The position numbers were made by a program, and so were the translations under genes. The notes under the pieces were generated by a model. It had not been told where the DNA came from. It saw only the letters and a program-made list of their open reading frames with translations, and made no database searches. A DNA stretch of 64,000 nucleotides from Undibacterium sp. 5I1. GTDB lineage: Bacteria; Pseudomonadota; Gammaproteobacteria; Burkholderiales; Burkholderiaceae_D. Below, piece by piece: positions 36,466-47,867 of this stretch. Where the stretch lies: positions 2,976,001 through 3,040,000 of the forward strand of contig NZ_JAVIWI010000001.1 of assembly GCF_034314085.1 (NCBI RefSeq), given 5' to 3'. The first letter of the stretch is position 1; every line of letters begins with the position of its first letter.

Positions 36466-36481
36466 TTTTTTCTTTCTGTTT

Positions 36482-37345
36482 TTAGATGCGACAAGGAATC
36501 AATTGCCCCGGTGCGATCGCGTAAGCTTGTGCCAAACTGTCTTGCGTGTAGCGCTGCGCGTTCTCTAAAGCTTCGCCCATCGATGCGCCTGCTGCAAGTT
36601 GCCCTGCAATCGCGGACGCCAATGTGCAACCACTTCCGTGATAACTGGCAGGCAATCGATCCCATTGCCATTGCTGATGATGCCCGTTAGCAAACCAATG
36701 GTTATTAACTAGCCGCCCCGAACCATGACCGCCTTTGATGAATACATCGCGGCAGGCAAATTGCAACAACTGGCGCGCTTGCTGAACTATGTCACCACTT
36801 GTCGGGCACAAACGCTGTACTTCTGGCATGTTCGGCGTGATCAGAGTTGCGACTTCTAAGAGCGGTTGGATGACCTGGTCCGGCGCATCGTCTAGCAATA
36901 AAACGTCGCCATGGCCGCTAGATAGTACAGGATCTAATATCACTGGGATGTCCGGCGTACCAGGCTGACTTTGCACAATTTCGGCCACTAGCTCTGCAAT
37001 ACATTCTGCGTTGGCACGGTGCCCGACTACACCAATTTTGATCGCAGCAATCTTGCATTTTTGTAGCAAAACGCGAACTTGATGACGAATGATATCGGGC
37101 TCTATTACATGCACCGCAAATACACGATCGTTGTCTTGCACTGTTAACGCCGTAATAATCGTCAGAGCATGGGCACCCTGCGCTGCAATCGCTTCGCTAT
37201 CAGCCTGTATTCCTGCACCGCCACTTGGGTCGTGTCCGGCAAATACCAGTACGCAGGGTCGCTGTCTTGTTTTAAAACTCGCAGCCGCATTTATAGGTTG
37301 ATTTGTAGGTTGATTTGTAGGTTGATCCAACATTGATCTCGTCAT
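36482..37345 (-). CDS. thiD: Hydroxymethylpyrimidine / phosphomethylpyrimidine kinase
   Basis: Phosphorylates HMP and HMP-phosphate for thiamine synthesis. Ribokinase-fold protein; VLVFAGHDPSGGAGIQAD is the conserved start, ITALTVQD and GHRANAE follow, and the anion hole GSGCTLASAIAGQLAAG ends the fold. The start is uncertain. An ATG at 37345, 5 bp after the thiG stop, is chosen; 37333 is an alternative. The longer frame to 37429 runs back into thiG. The N terminus before the fold carries a QPTN-QPTN-QPIN repeat (see 37291-37326), which is unusual for the family. Confidence 0.9.
   Translation of the reverse strand: MTRSMLDQPTNQPTNQPINAAASFKTRQRPCVLVFAGHDPSGGAGIQADSEAIAAQGAHALTIITALTVQDNDRVFAVHVIEPDIIRHQVRVLLQKCKIAAIKIGVVGHRANAECIAELVAEIVQSQPGTPDIPVILDPVLSSGHGDVLLLDDAPDQVIQPLLEVATLITPNMPEVQRLCPTSGDIVQQARQLLQFACRDVFIKGGHGSGRLVNNHWFANGHHQQWQWDRLPASYHGSGCTLASAIAGQLAAGASMGEALENAQRYTQDSLAQAYAIAPGQLIPCRI
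37291..37326 (-). repeat. 12-bp tandem repeat within the 5' end of thiD
   Basis: Three in-frame copies of TTGTAGGTTGAT (the leftmost is TTATAGGTTGAT) encode repeated QPTN/QPIN. Copy-number change would keep the frame, so length may differ between strains. Confidence 0.85.
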
Positions 37346-37349
37346 CCGC

Positions 37350-38141
37350 TCACGCAACCCGACCGGCCATCGGCGAGGATGCTGATGCCACAAATTTTTT
37401 AGGAATGCGTCCCGCCAAAAACGCTTCACGTCCCGCCTCTACTGCCAAGCCCATCGCACGCGCCATCCGAACCGGGTCATGCGCACCGGCAATCGCCGTA
37501 TTCATCAAAACACCATCACAACCCAACTCCATGGCAATAGCCGCATCTGAGGCGGTACCAACGCCAGCATCAACCAATACCGGCACAGTGGCTTGCTGAA
37601 TAATCAGCGACAAATTCCAGGGATTGAGTATCCCCATACCCGATCCAATTAACGATGCTAAGGGCATGATGGCGACGCAACCGATGTCTTCTAACATCTT
37701 TGCCTGAATCGGATCATCGCTGCAATACACCATCACATCAAAGCCGCCTTTGACCAAGATTTGGGCCGCTTTCAAGGTTTCTGGCATATTAGGAAAAAGG
37801 GTCTTTTCATCTCCCAACACCTCCAGTTTGCACAGCTTATGACCGCCCAATAATTCACGCCCTAATTGCAAGGTATACACCGCATCTTCCGCGCTGTAAC
37901 AACCGGCAGAATTTGGCAAGATTGTGTATTTATTTGGCGGTACAACGTCCAACAAGCTAGGCGCATTAGGATCTTGTCCGATATTCACGCGACGGATCGC
38001 CACCGTAATGATTTCAGCGCCGCTGGCTTCTGTCGCCAATCGCGTTTGCTCTAAATCTTTGTACTTGCCACTACCAACCAGCAAACGTGAGCGGTAAGTT
38101 TTACCAGCAACGATCAGACTGGGATTGTGTTCTTGTTGCAT
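37350..38141 (-). CDS. thiG: Thiazole synthase ThiG
   Basis: Forms the thiazole phosphate ring of thiamine from deoxyxylulose phosphate, dehydroglycine and ThiS thiocarboxylate. It has 263 residues. The Schiff-base lysine is expected in LCKLEVLGD. Near the start [33 protein letters not shown] is characteristic, and [33 protein letters not shown] binds phosphate. GGAGAGGAA precedes the ATG. thiS is 85 bp upstream; thiD follows at 5 bp. Confidence 0.95.
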   Translation of the reverse strand: MQQEHNPSLIVAGKTYRSRLLVGSGKYKDLEQTRLATEASGAEIITVAIRRVNIGQDPNAPSLLDVVPPNKYTILPNSAGCYSAEDAVYTLQLGRELLGGHKLCKLEVLGDEKTLFPNMPETLKAAQILVKGGFDVMVYCSDDPIQAKMLEDIGCVAIMPLASLIGSGMGILNPWNLSLIIQQATVPVLVDAGVGTASDAAIAMELGCDGVLMNTAIAGAHDPVRMARAMGLAVEAGREAFLAGRIPKKFVASASSPMAGRVA

Positions 38142-38226
38142 AAAAATTCCTCTCCATGAATTTCATATAATTTTTTTGGAGTGCCCGTACGCACTAACCC
38201 AAACGAAAAAAAATGAAGTGTCCATA

Positions 38227-38430
38227 TCACCCGCCGCCGATGGCACGCACCACATCAACTTGGTCTTGCGCTTGCAAGTAGTAACTCGACCAATGCGAAC
38301 GAGCGACAATCTGGCGATTCACGGCAACCGCAATCGCCTGCCCGGACAGGTTCAGCGTCTCGATCAATCCAGCCAGCGTTTGCGCCCGATCGAATTGATA
38401 GGGTTCGCCATTCAATACGATAGGAGTCAT
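38227..38430 (-). CDS. thiS: Sulfur carrier protein ThiS
   Basis: Ubiquitin-like 67-residue protein ending in IGGG; its C-terminal glycine is adenylated and thiocarboxylated to supply sulfur to ThiG. The first strand is MTPIVLNGEPYQFD and VAVNRQIVARSHW is the middle segment. It starts 9 bp after the thiC stop. The ThiF-type activating enzyme is not in this window. Confidence 0.93.
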   Translation of the reverse strand: MTPIVLNGEPYQFDRAQTLAGLIETLNLSGQAIAVAVNRQIVARSHWSSYYLQAQDQVDVVRAIGGG

Positions 38431-38439
38431 AGCCAGGAC

Positions 38440-40545
<2,106 letters not shown>

Positions 40546-40692
40546 TCTTATTCAGTTTCGTGTGTTCAGTTACTTTTATTCTGGTACTAGTTGCGATGCT
40601 TGTTTAATACATTGTTGTATCTTGTAGCTTCGAAATCATCTCAAAAACTAGCCGCATTATAACGACTTTCTGTTAACAGATCGTTTGATTTT

Positions 40693-42771
40693 TTAATTCG
40701 TATTGATTTCTTTGCGCTTTACCGGCCCGATGACTTCGATTAATTCCACCATATTAGCGCTGATCGCCGCGGACAAGTCGTGATCCAGAATCGGCATTGC
40801 TTGTTCGTGCGGCACCAGCAAACGTGCCAGTCCATATGCGCGGTTGCGCCCGTGCGCTTTGCCCAGATATAAAGCCATATCCGCCATTTGCATGGCTTTT
40901 TCCCAACTACAAATTTCTTCGGGAATATCTGAAAAAGGTAAGGAAATAAATCCCGCTGTGACAGTAACCAAGATCGCATTTTCACCGACCTGAACCGAAT
41001 TTTCGCCAATAGCAGACAACACGCGCTCGACTAATTTTTTCAATTGAGCAGGGTTGGATTTAGGCGAATAAATCAAAAACTCTTCACCGCCCCAACGCAA
41101 CACCATATCTGAATCTCGTACTGTTTTTCTCAAACGATGGGCGACTTCCATTAATATACTGTCACCAACCGCGTGACCCCAGGTGTCATTAATTTGCTTG
41201 AAATGGTCGATATCTAATAACAGCAAGCAATCTGGATTGTCGCTATCATTTTCACGTCGTTCCCTGTCACTACTGATCTCCCGATTTTTCATGATCTCTA
41301 AAAAAGATCGCCGGTTATAGAGTCCGGTTAAAGGATCGCGCACGGCATGGAACTCTAATTGCAAATTCGCTTCGACTAATTTTGCATTCGTTTTTCTGAC
41401 GCGGCGGTACAACAAGAAAATAAATATTCCAGCCATAACTGTCAACATGGCACCGAGCAAGGTGATGACTTGTTGCAGCCGACGATTTTTTATATCGGCG
41501 TCCTTTAACTGGTTATCACGACCTAATAACTCGATCTGCTTTTGTCGCTTGTCCGCGTTGAACGTCTCTTGTAAAGTGGCGACGGCTTTGGCGCTCTCAG
41601 CTTTGAATAGATCATCGCTCAGTGTCTCCTTCTTGTGCATGGTTGCGACGGCTTCTTTGTACATGCCCGCGTGCTCATACATGAGACCAAGCTCACCTAA
41701 AATACCCTCGACGTTCGTTTTAGAATCGATGCTTTCAAAGTAGGCGATCACGCTATTTATTTTTTCTGCACCCTGAGTAATCTTACCTTGCCCGCCGAGC
41801 GCAAATCCCCAGTTGACATTGGCTAGTTGCTTTAAATATTCATCGTGAATCGCATCCGCTTTTTCATAGGCGATCTTGGTAGTACGCTCAGCCTCAACAA
41901 AATTATGCATGATCAGATATTGATCAGCGATATTACCAAGTGCGCTAATTTCCAACGCCGGGATGCCCGCCTCACGCGCGATGTTGAGTGTTTTTTGAAA
42001 AGAAATCAGCGCATCTTTGTTGCGGTCTAACTGCGCATAGGCAACGCCCTGCACCATAGTCAGTGAGGCTAAACTTTTCAGATCCGTGGTTGCCGAGAAA
42101 ATCGCTAGCGCTTCATCGATCGTCGTGAGCGCCTTCTCTGGATTTTTCATAGTCGTGTATAGCCGGCTGATTAAATCAAGCTGATACAACTTGGCATGCG
42201 CTTGCCGGCGTGGTTGTAGATCGGTGAGTTTGAGCGCGTCTAAGTAATAAGAAAGCGCCAATTCAAATCGGCCAGTCGATGCGTAGACCGCACCAAAAGC
42301 GCTGCTGATGCGCATTTTCAGTTCTGGGTCAGGCGACGCCTTAATCGCATCTTGCACCTCAGTAAGATTGGCAATACTTTGTTCAGGATGGCCATCGTCA
42401 ATCTCGTCAAACGCCTGGTTAACTTTGGCAAAATTGATCGAGCGCTGATCACCTTCTTTGACAGCTAACGCCATTAGAGTCGCATTCACCTTTTTTGCAG
42501 AACTCGCCTTGCCAGCATCGTATAACAATCCTGTCATCAACTTGAGCGCTTTTAATTTGACTTGATAACTGGCATCGGCCGAGAGTTTTTCTTGAAAGCT
42601 TTGCAACTGCTTTAATGCATTGGCATTGTCGGTATCACCAAGAATCTGAATCTGATCAATCTGCGCCAAATCTGCAGCCTCATCAGCGCGTGCGGGCGAC
42701 GCTGTCAGGCCAAGAGCCAATAACAGAACAACGGCGCGGGAACAACGCAGTATCAGTTTATTGTCAAACAT
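40693..42771 (-). CDS. Membrane diguanylate cyclase with periplasmic TPR sensor
   Basis: Makes cyclic di-GMP from two GTP. From 42771 it has 692 residues: a signal peptide (RAVVLLLALGLTASPARA), about 400 residues of TPR-like helical repeats facing the periplasm, one membrane helix (VITLLGAMLTVMAGIFIFLLY) and a cytoplasmic GGDEF domain. The active site is GGEEF from Gly561. An RDSD inhibitory site lies exactly five residues before it, so product feedback is expected. DPLTGLYNRRSF opens the domain. The frame also runs back to 42888; 42771 was chosen because the signal peptide begins there. No partner phosphodiesterase is nearby. Confidence 0.9.
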   Translation of the reverse strand: MFDNKLILRCSRAVVLLLALGLTASPARADEAADLAQIDQIQILGDTDNANALKQLQSFQEKLSADASYQVKLKALKLMTGLLYDAGKASSAKKVNATLMALAVKEGDQRSINFAKVNQAFDEIDDGHPEQSIANLTEVQDAIKASPDPELKMRISSAFGAVYASTGRFELALSYYLDALKLTDLQPRRQAHAKLYQLDLISRLYTTMKNPEKALTTIDEALAIFSATTDLKSLASLTMVQGVAYAQLDRNKDALISFQKTLNIAREAGIPALEISALGNIADQYLIMHNFVEAERTTKIAYEKADAIHDEYLKQLANVNWGFALGGQGKITQGAEKINSVIAYFESIDSKTNVEGILGELGLMYEHAGMYKEAVATMHKKETLSDDLFKAESAKAVATLQETFNADKRQKQIELLGRDNQLKDADIKNRRLQQVITLLGAMLTVMAGIFIFLLYRRVRKTNAKLVEANLQLEFHAVRDPLTGLYNRRSFLEIMKNREISSDRERRENDSDNPDCLLLLDIDHFKQINDTWGHAVGDSILMEVAHRLRKTVRDSDMVLRWGGEEFLIYSPKSNPAQLKKLVERVLSAIGENSVQVGENAILVTVTAGFISLPFSDIPEEICSWEKAMQMADMALYLGKAHGRNRAYGLARLLVPHEQAMPILDHDLSAAISANMVELIEVIGPVKRKEINTN

Positions 42772-43016
42772 ACGCTCATACAGAAATACTTCTTCGTTAT
42801 AAGGAACTTCTAAAAATGAGGATATAGCTTTGCTTGCGGACGGCAACTGGCTCTGACGAACCAATGTGATTTTTAAAACCAATGACATGCTAGCATTTTA
42901 ATTGACGCTTTCTTCGGCATTCTGAGCGAATACCCATGCTGCGATGCAAGCAGACCACAAAGCATGATTGCGGACGGATCTGACTACGGCCGCAGGCTTG
43001 ATCCAGTTAAGATATT

Positions 43017-43101
43017 AATATACTCAGGAGATGTATATTTAGACTGTCCATATAAAATATGGACAAATCGCTATTTTTTATAAAAATAATGGGGAGTATA
43101 T
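43017..43101 (+). repeat. TATACTCC repeat, copy 6 (forward)
   Basis: Ends are AATATACTCAGG and AATGGGGAGTATATG. It has the best first hairpin of the family: GTCCATAT pairs with ATATGGAC over AAA. The second hairpin is ATTTTTTATAAAAAT. It lies in the divergent gap before valS. Confidence 0.88.
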
Positions 43102-43290
43102 GGAAATTAAGCTAAATTAAGCTGATATCAATATAAAAAATCTCGCTACGCTGGTACTGCTATGGCATTCCATCAGTGCATCCCGCACTTTATTAATCCT
43201 GATCTAAAGCTAACTGGTAGCCAGCGATTGTCTGCTTCAATCCAAGCGCATTTAGCGGGCAAAAAAAGAATATTCAAAATCGGGCCGATT

Positions 43291-43317
43291 TTATGCAGCA
43301 TATCTTATGCAGCATAT
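43291..43317. repeat. 13-bp direct repeat upstream of valS
   Basis: TTATGCAGCATAT occurs twice, separated by one C. Each copy is partly palindromic (ATGCAGCAT), so it could be a regulator site; this is a guess. Confidence 0.6.
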
Positions 43318-43384
43318 TTTAGATTTGATACGGCTGTCCCTTATAATCAAGGATTGAGCAAACCAACCAAACCTAGATCACATC

Positions 43385-46210
43385 ATGGAATTAGCCAAGT
43401 CATTTGAGCCCGCCGATATCGAAGCATTTTGGCGCACAGAGTGGGAAAAGCGCGGATATTTCGCCGCCAGTACCGACGCCAGCAAACCGTCTTTCAGCAT
43501 CCAGCTACCGCCGCCCAACGTCACCGGCACATTGCATATGGGGCATGCTTTCAACCAAACGATCATGGACGGTCTGACCCGCTATTATCGTATGCGTGGT
43601 CACAACACCGCCTGGATACCGGGCACGGACCACGCCGGCATTGCGACCCAAATCGTGGTAGAACGCCAGCTCGATGCACAAAAAATTTCACGTCATGATT
43701 TAGGTCGTGAAAAATTTTTAGAAAAAGTCTGGGAGTGGAAAGAAAAATCCGGCTCTACCATCACCGGCCAGATGCGCCGCATGGGTGCGTCAGCAGACTG
43801 GCAACGCGAATACTTCACGATGGACGCACCGCGCTCCAAAGTCGTCACTGAAGTATTTGTCAAACTGGTAGAACAGGGTTTGATCTATCGTGGTAAGCGT
43901 CTGGTCAACTGGGATCCAGTGTTGGGTACTGCTGTGTCTGATCTGGAAGTGGTATCGGAAGAAGAAGACGGCTTTATGTGGCATATCCGCTATCCGTTCG
44001 CGGATGGCAGTGGTCATTTGACGGTTGCAACGACGCGTCCAGAAACTTTGCTGGGCGACGTTGCAGTCGCGGTTGACCCTACCGATGAGCGATATATCCA
44101 TTTGGTCGGCAAGATGTTAAAACTGCCGCTGACGGATAGAGAAATTCCCGTTATCGCCGACGACTATGTTGATAAAGAGTTTGGCACAGGCTGCGTCAAG
44201 ATCACGCCTGCGCATGACTTTAACGATTACGCAGTCGGTCAGCGTCATAAGCTGGAATTGATCAGCGTCCTTACACTGGACGCAAAAATTAATGAGAACG
44301 GATCAGCGCCTTATCAAGGCATGGATCGATTTGTCGCGCGCAAACAAATCGTCGCCGACCTCGACGCGCAAGGCTTATTAGAATCCGTTAAGCCGCACAA
44401 ACTGATGGTGCCGCGTGGCGATCGTACCAATGTCGTGATCGAGCCTATGCTAACCGACCAGTGGTTTATGGCGATGAGCAAAGCCGCACCAGAAGGCACG
44501 CATTTCCCAGGCAAATCCATCGCCGAAGTCGCGCTAGAAAAAGTCGCGAATGGCGAAATCAAATTTGTACCGGAAAACTGGAGCACGACTTACAACCAAT
44601 GGCTGAACAACATCCAGGACTGGTGTATCTCACGCCAACTATGGTGGGGTCATCAAATCCCTGCGTGGTACGGTGACAATGGCGAAATCTTCGTGGCACG
44701 TAATGACGAAGAAGCCAAAGCCAAAGCAGATGCGGCTGGTTACAGCGGCGCGTTAAAGCGTGATGACGACGTATTGGACACCTGGTTCTCTTCAGCGCTG
44801 GTGCCGTTTTCTACCATGGGCTGGCCGGAAGAAACTAAAGACATAGAAATGTTCTTGCCATCCTCGGTGCTGGTGACTGGCTTTGACATTATCTTTTTCT
44901 GGGTCGCACGCATGGTCATGATGACGGCGCACTTTACTGGAAAGGTACCATTCCACACGGTCTATGTACATGGTCTGGTGCGAGATTCTAGCGGTCAGAA
45001 GATGTCCAAATCCAAGGGCAATACGCTCGATCCGATTGATCTGATCGATGGCATCAGCGTGGATGATCTGGTCGCTAAACGCACGATTGGCTTGATGAAT
45101 CCTAAGCAGGCAACCGCGATTGAAAAAGCCACGCGCAAAGAATTTGCCGATGGTGTTCCGGCGTATGGCACAGACGCCCTGCGCTTTACGATGGCGAGCT
45201 ATGCATCACTTGGTCGCAATATTAATTTCGACCTCGGTCGCTGCGAAGGCTATCGTAATTTTTGCAATAAATTGTGGAACGCAACCCGCTTTGTGCTGAT
45301 GAATACCGAAGGTCATGATTGCGGTTTTGCCGCCACGGTGACGGACGCAGATCTGGATTATTCGCCAGCGGATAAATGGATCATCTCCACTTTGCAACAC
45401 GCCGAGGCCGAAATAGAAAAAGGCTTTACGGACTATCGCTTCGACAATATTGCCTCGGCCATTTATAAGTTTGTATGGGACGAATATTGCGACTGGTATC
45501 TGGAAGTCGCCAAGGTGCAAGTACAGCAAGGCACACCGGCACAGCAACGTGCAACCCGTCGCACTTTATTGCGCGTGCTGGAAGTGATACTGCGGCTGGC
45601 GCATCCGGTGATCCCGTTTGTGACAGAAGCCTTATGGCAAACCGTCGCGCCACTGGCGGGCAAGACCTTAGATCCAGCTGGAGATTCCATCATGCGCCAG
45701 CCTTATCCTTTGGTGAACACCGCCAACATCGATACCGTTGCCGAAGAATGGATGACCGCGCTGAAGTTATTGACCGATGCCTGTCGCAATCTACGTGGTG
45801 AAATGCAATTATCTCCGGCGCTACGCGTGCCGCTGTTGTTGCAAGCAAACGATGCGAAAGAGAAAGCACGTCTGGAATCGTTCGCACCGTATCTGCAGGC
45901 GCTGGCAAAGTTGTCCGAGGTACTGGTGGTAGATGCATTGCCGGATTCTCCAGCGCCAACATCGGTCGTCGGCACCTCTAAACTGATGCTTAAAGTAGAA
46001 ATCGATGTGGCAGCAGAGCGCGAACGCTTAAGCAAAGAAATCGCCAAACTCGATGCAGAAATCAGCAAGGCGCAAGCCAAGCTGGGTAACGAAAGTTTTG
46101 TCGCACGTGCCCCAGCACAAGTGGTTGAGCAAGAGAAAGAAAGAATGGCCAACTTCTCAGCCACACTAGATAAATTGCGCGAGCAGTTTGCCAAGTTGCC
46201 GGCAGCCTAA
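43385..46210 (+). CDS. valS: Valine-tRNA ligase
   Basis: Class I aminoacyl-tRNA synthetase of 941 residues that charges tRNA-Val and edits threonine. The HIGH-type motif is TLHMGHAF, preceded by [15 protein letters not shown] is the second ATP motif. The editing domain contains [13 protein letters not shown]. The anticodon-binding domain follows, and the C terminus is a coiled coil rich in [21 protein letters not shown] heptads. Full length and single copy in the window. Confidence 0.97.
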   Translation: MELAKSFEPADIEAFWRTEWEKRGYFAASTDASKPSFSIQLPPPNVTGTLHMGHAFNQTIMDGLTRYYRMRGHNTAWIPGTDHAGIATQIVVERQLDAQKISRHDLGREKFLEKVWEWKEKSGSTITGQMRRMGASADWQREYFTMDAPRSKVVTEVFVKLVEQGLIYRGKRLVNWDPVLGTAVSDLEVVSEEEDGFMWHIRYPFADGSGHLTVATTRPETLLGDVAVAVDPTDERYIHLVGKMLKLPLTDREIPVIADDYVDKEFGTGCVKITPAHDFNDYAVGQRHKLELISVLTLDAKINENGSAPYQGMDRFVARKQIVADLDAQGLLESVKPHKLMVPRGDRTNVVIEPMLTDQWFMAMSKAAPEGTHFPGKSIAEVALEKVANGEIKFVPENWSTTYNQWLNNIQDWCISRQLWWGHQIPAWYGDNGEIFVARNDEEAKAKADAAGYSGALKRDDDVLDTWFSSALVPFSTMGWPEETKDIEMFLPSSVLVTGFDIIFFWVARMVMMTAHFTGKVPFHTVYVHGLVRDSSGQKMSKSKGNTLDPIDLIDGISVDDLVAKRTIGLMNPKQATAIEKATRKEFADGVPAYGTDALRFTMASYASLGRNINFDLGRCEGYRNFCNKLWNATRFVLMNTEGHDCGFAATVTDADLDYSPADKWIISTLQHAEAEIEKGFTDYRFDNIASAIYKFVWDEYCDWYLEVAKVQVQQGTPAQQRATRRTLLRVLEVILRLAHPVIPFVTEALWQTVAPLAGKTLDPAGDSIMRQPYPLVNTANIDTVAEEWMTALKLLTDACRNLRGEMQLSPALRVPLLLQANDAKEKARLESFAPYLQALAKLSEVLVVDALPDSPAPTSVVGTSKLMLKVEIDVAAERERLSKEIAKLDAEISKAQAKLGNESFVARAPAQVVEQEKERMANFSATLDKLREQFAKLPAA

Positions 46211-46265
46211 ACACTAGGCGATTGTGGTGTTTTCTCTTTATTAAAGTAGATGCTCTAAAAATTAA

Positions 46266-46292
46266 GTACGTGGCGAAATCAACGCCACGTAC
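46266..46292 (+). terminator. Perfect hairpin after valS, probable terminator
   Basis: GTACGTGGCG pairs perfectly with CGCCACGTAC over AAATCAA, then AATTTCTG. The stem is strong but the T run is short. Confidence 0.55.
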
Positions 46293-46418
46293 AATTTCTG
46301 TCAGCAATCTAATAACAAGTTTAGGGCTAAAGCAAAATTATCCCGACTAGGCGCTGTAACGCAACTAAGGCAGTTTTGAGTCAGTCCTAACGCTAAAAAC
46401 TTTAATAACGGAGACACC

Positions 46419-46874
46419 ATGCAAACAAAAAAATTCCTCACCCTGTCCTTGTCTATCTTGATAGCCTCCATTAGTTCATTCGCGCTTGCACAAGAATCGA
46501 CGCCAGTGGGTCTGTGGAAAAGTATTGATGATCAATCAGGGAAACCCAAAGCACTGATACGCATCGTCGAGAGTGGCGGCGAACTGCAAGGCAAAATAGA
46601 AAAACTTTTTCTGGAACCCGGTGCCGACGCCAATCCAAAATGCGACAAGTGTGAGGGCGTCAATAAAGATCAAGCTGTGATCGGCATGACGATTTTGTCG
46701 GGTCTGAAAAAAGACGGCGATGACTACACCGGCGGCCGTATCTTAGACCCCGCCAACGGTAAGTTGTACCGCAGCAAATTAACCGTGACAGATAACAACA
46801 AGAAACTCAATGTGCGCGGCTATATCGGCACACCTTGGTTTGGACGTTCACAGGTTTGGTTGCGGGAACAATAA
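46419..46874 (+). CDS. DUF2147 family exported protein
   Basis: 151 residues with a signal peptide (LSLSILIASISSFALAQ). The mature part begins TPVGLWKSIDDQSGKPKALIRI and ends LNVRGYIGTPWFGRSQVWLRE, the two hallmarks of DUF2147. A CDKCEG motif in the middle could form a disulfide. These proteins are probably periplasmic beta barrels related to lipocalin-like folds; no function is established. GGAGAC precedes the ATG. It is a single gene with a hairpin behind it. Confidence 0.88.
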   Translation: MQTKKFLTLSLSILIASISSFALAQESTPVGLWKSIDDQSGKPKALIRIVESGGELQGKIEKLFLEPGADANPKCDKCEGVNKDQAVIGMTILSGLKKDGDDYTGGRILDPANGKLYRSKLTVTDNNKKLNVRGYIGTPWFGRSQVWLREQ

Positions 46875-46887
46875 TTATGTAGCACTG

Positions 46888-46924
46888 CAACTCACTGGTC
46901 ACCGCGACCTGTGAGTTGCTTTAA
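46888..46924 (+). terminator. Strong hairpin after the DUF2147 gene
   Basis: GCAACTCAC-T-GGTC pairs with GACC-T-GTGAGTTGC around a 5-nt loop, then TTTAATG. It overlaps the last codons of the convergent gene at 46892, so the protein end and the hairpin share bases. Confidence 0.65.
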
Positions 46925-47428
46925 TGTTAGCCAGATACGACGCCAGAACCTGGCTTCTAAGGCCATCAAACGCGCTACCCATAATGGTATATCAGCTTTA
47001 GCCGCAACTTCAGTCGCAACATCTTCAGCCGATAAATTAGATTTAAAGATGGTACGCCACAACATCAGTATCAGCTTGATCTCCAACACCGTCAGCACCG
47101 CCATCCCCAAATAACGCATCCAGCTTAAGCTATTCAATAAGTAATGATGCGCGTGCGGAATAATGTAACCACAAAGCCAGATCGCGCTGCAACTTAAAGC
47201 ACAAGCGCGAATAATCGCAGCTTTGCCTTTGGAACGATAACAGACAAAATATAGCAAAGGCATAATCAAGGCCAGATCACCCAAAACAGCAGCCTCCATC
47301 AAGCGAGGCCGATCTACACCCTGAGTCCTCACCACTATCCAATCACCGCAAATCATCACGATTGCGGCAATAAAAAACCAATGTTGCTTTAATTTCCGCA
47401 AGAAAATTTCTTGATTGATGACATTCAT
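46892..47428 (-). CDS. Hypothetical inner-membrane protein
   Basis: 178 residues with about four hydrophobic segments (HWFFIAAIVMICGDWIVV, LGDLALIMPLLYFVCY, LSCSAIWLCGYIIPHAHHYLL, MAVLTVLEIKLILMLW). They are followed by a soluble, basic C terminus with ALEARFWRRIWLTLKQL. No family is recognised. The start at 47428 is set by AGGAGC 7 bp upstream; the ATG at 47470 lacks a site. A HAHH motif in a loop could bind metal, but nothing supports that further. Confidence 0.7.
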   Translation of the reverse strand: MNVINQEIFLRKLKQHWFFIAAIVMICGDWIVVRTQGVDRPRLMEAAVLGDLALIMPLLYFVCYRSKGKAAIIRACALSCSAIWLCGYIIPHAHHYLLNSLSWMRYLGMAVLTVLEIKLILMLWRTIFKSNLSAEDVATEVAAKADIPLWVARLMALEARFWRRIWLTLKQLTGRGDQ

Positions 47429-47523
47429 ATTCGCTCCTATAGAGAGAAACTCAGAAAAAGATTTTAGCAAAATACCTATTCAAGAATTGTAAACATCTGC
47501 TTAAACAAGCGCCACTGAGTTAG

Positions 47524-47575
47524 TTTTGGTTTTGGTTTTGGTTTTGGTTTTGGTTTTGGTTTTGGTTTTGGTTTT
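47524..47575 (+). repeat. Hexanucleotide microsatellite (TTTTGG)8 plus TTTT
   Basis: Eight perfect TTTTGG units and a final TTTT. Such tracts change length by slippage. The G pairs on the plus strand could stack as two-tetrad quadruplexes, which is speculative. It lies between the hypothetical membrane protein gene and a large inverted repeat. Confidence 0.95.
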
Positions 47576-47611
47576 AAGTCAGCTTTTGATCTGAATTCCG
47601 CTTTGGCGCTG

Positions 47612-47775
47612 CCGTTTGTGCAAGGCAGAAAATGGAAAAAGAAGTGTCCTTGTCTGAGCCAACCGAGTTGTGGACACTTCCCATTTTTTGCCTTGCACAA
47701 ACGGGAACCCAAAGGGTAGCGACGGTGCGGTCGCCTTTTTTTGGTTAGCTTTTTTGGCGAAGCAAAAAAGCTAAC
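47612..47775. repeat. Intergenic element with two inverted repeats
   Basis: Arms at 47612-47649 and 47672-47704 pair over most of their length (CCGTTTGTGCAAGGC with GCCTTGCACAAACGG, and AAGTGTCC with GGACACTT). A second perfect pair is GTTAGCTTTTTT and AAAAAAGCTAAC at 47744-47775 around GGCGAAGC. The stretch GGCGAAGCAAAAAAG with its FFASPKKLTKK reading recalls a type of intergenic repeat common in proteobacteria that yields false genes. That recognition is from memory. Confidence 0.75.
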
Positions 47776-47867
47776 TAGCCACCGGTCTACCACCGGCCAG
47801 TAATCCAAAACCAACGACACGGTTTGCACGCAAAGCAATGTGCATCACTGATTGATGACCGAGTTCT

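Larger units (their letters stand above)
42772..43384. other. Divergent intergenic region between the diguanylate cyclase and valS
   Basis: About 610 bases containing repeat copy 6 (43017-43101) and a 13-bp direct repeat (43291-43317). TATAAT at 43342-43347 is a candidate valS -10 box, without a good -35. No T-box or other leader was recognised for valS. Confidence 0.45.
47429..47867. other. Intergenic repeat-rich region
   Basis: Contains the (TTTTGG)n tract and two inverted repeats described separately. A 120-residue frame on the minus strand (47476-47838) runs through them and encodes a lysine-proline run from the tract, so it is judged spurious. Confidence 0.7.

Noticed and set aside
47524..47575. 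Possible CRISPR array
   Set aside because: The units are contiguous six-base repeats without spacers, and there are no cas genes.
47476..47838. 120-residue minus-strand frame with a lysine-proline run
   Set aside because: The run comes from the (TTTTGG)n tract and the rest from inverted repeats; it resembles false genes from intergenic repeats.
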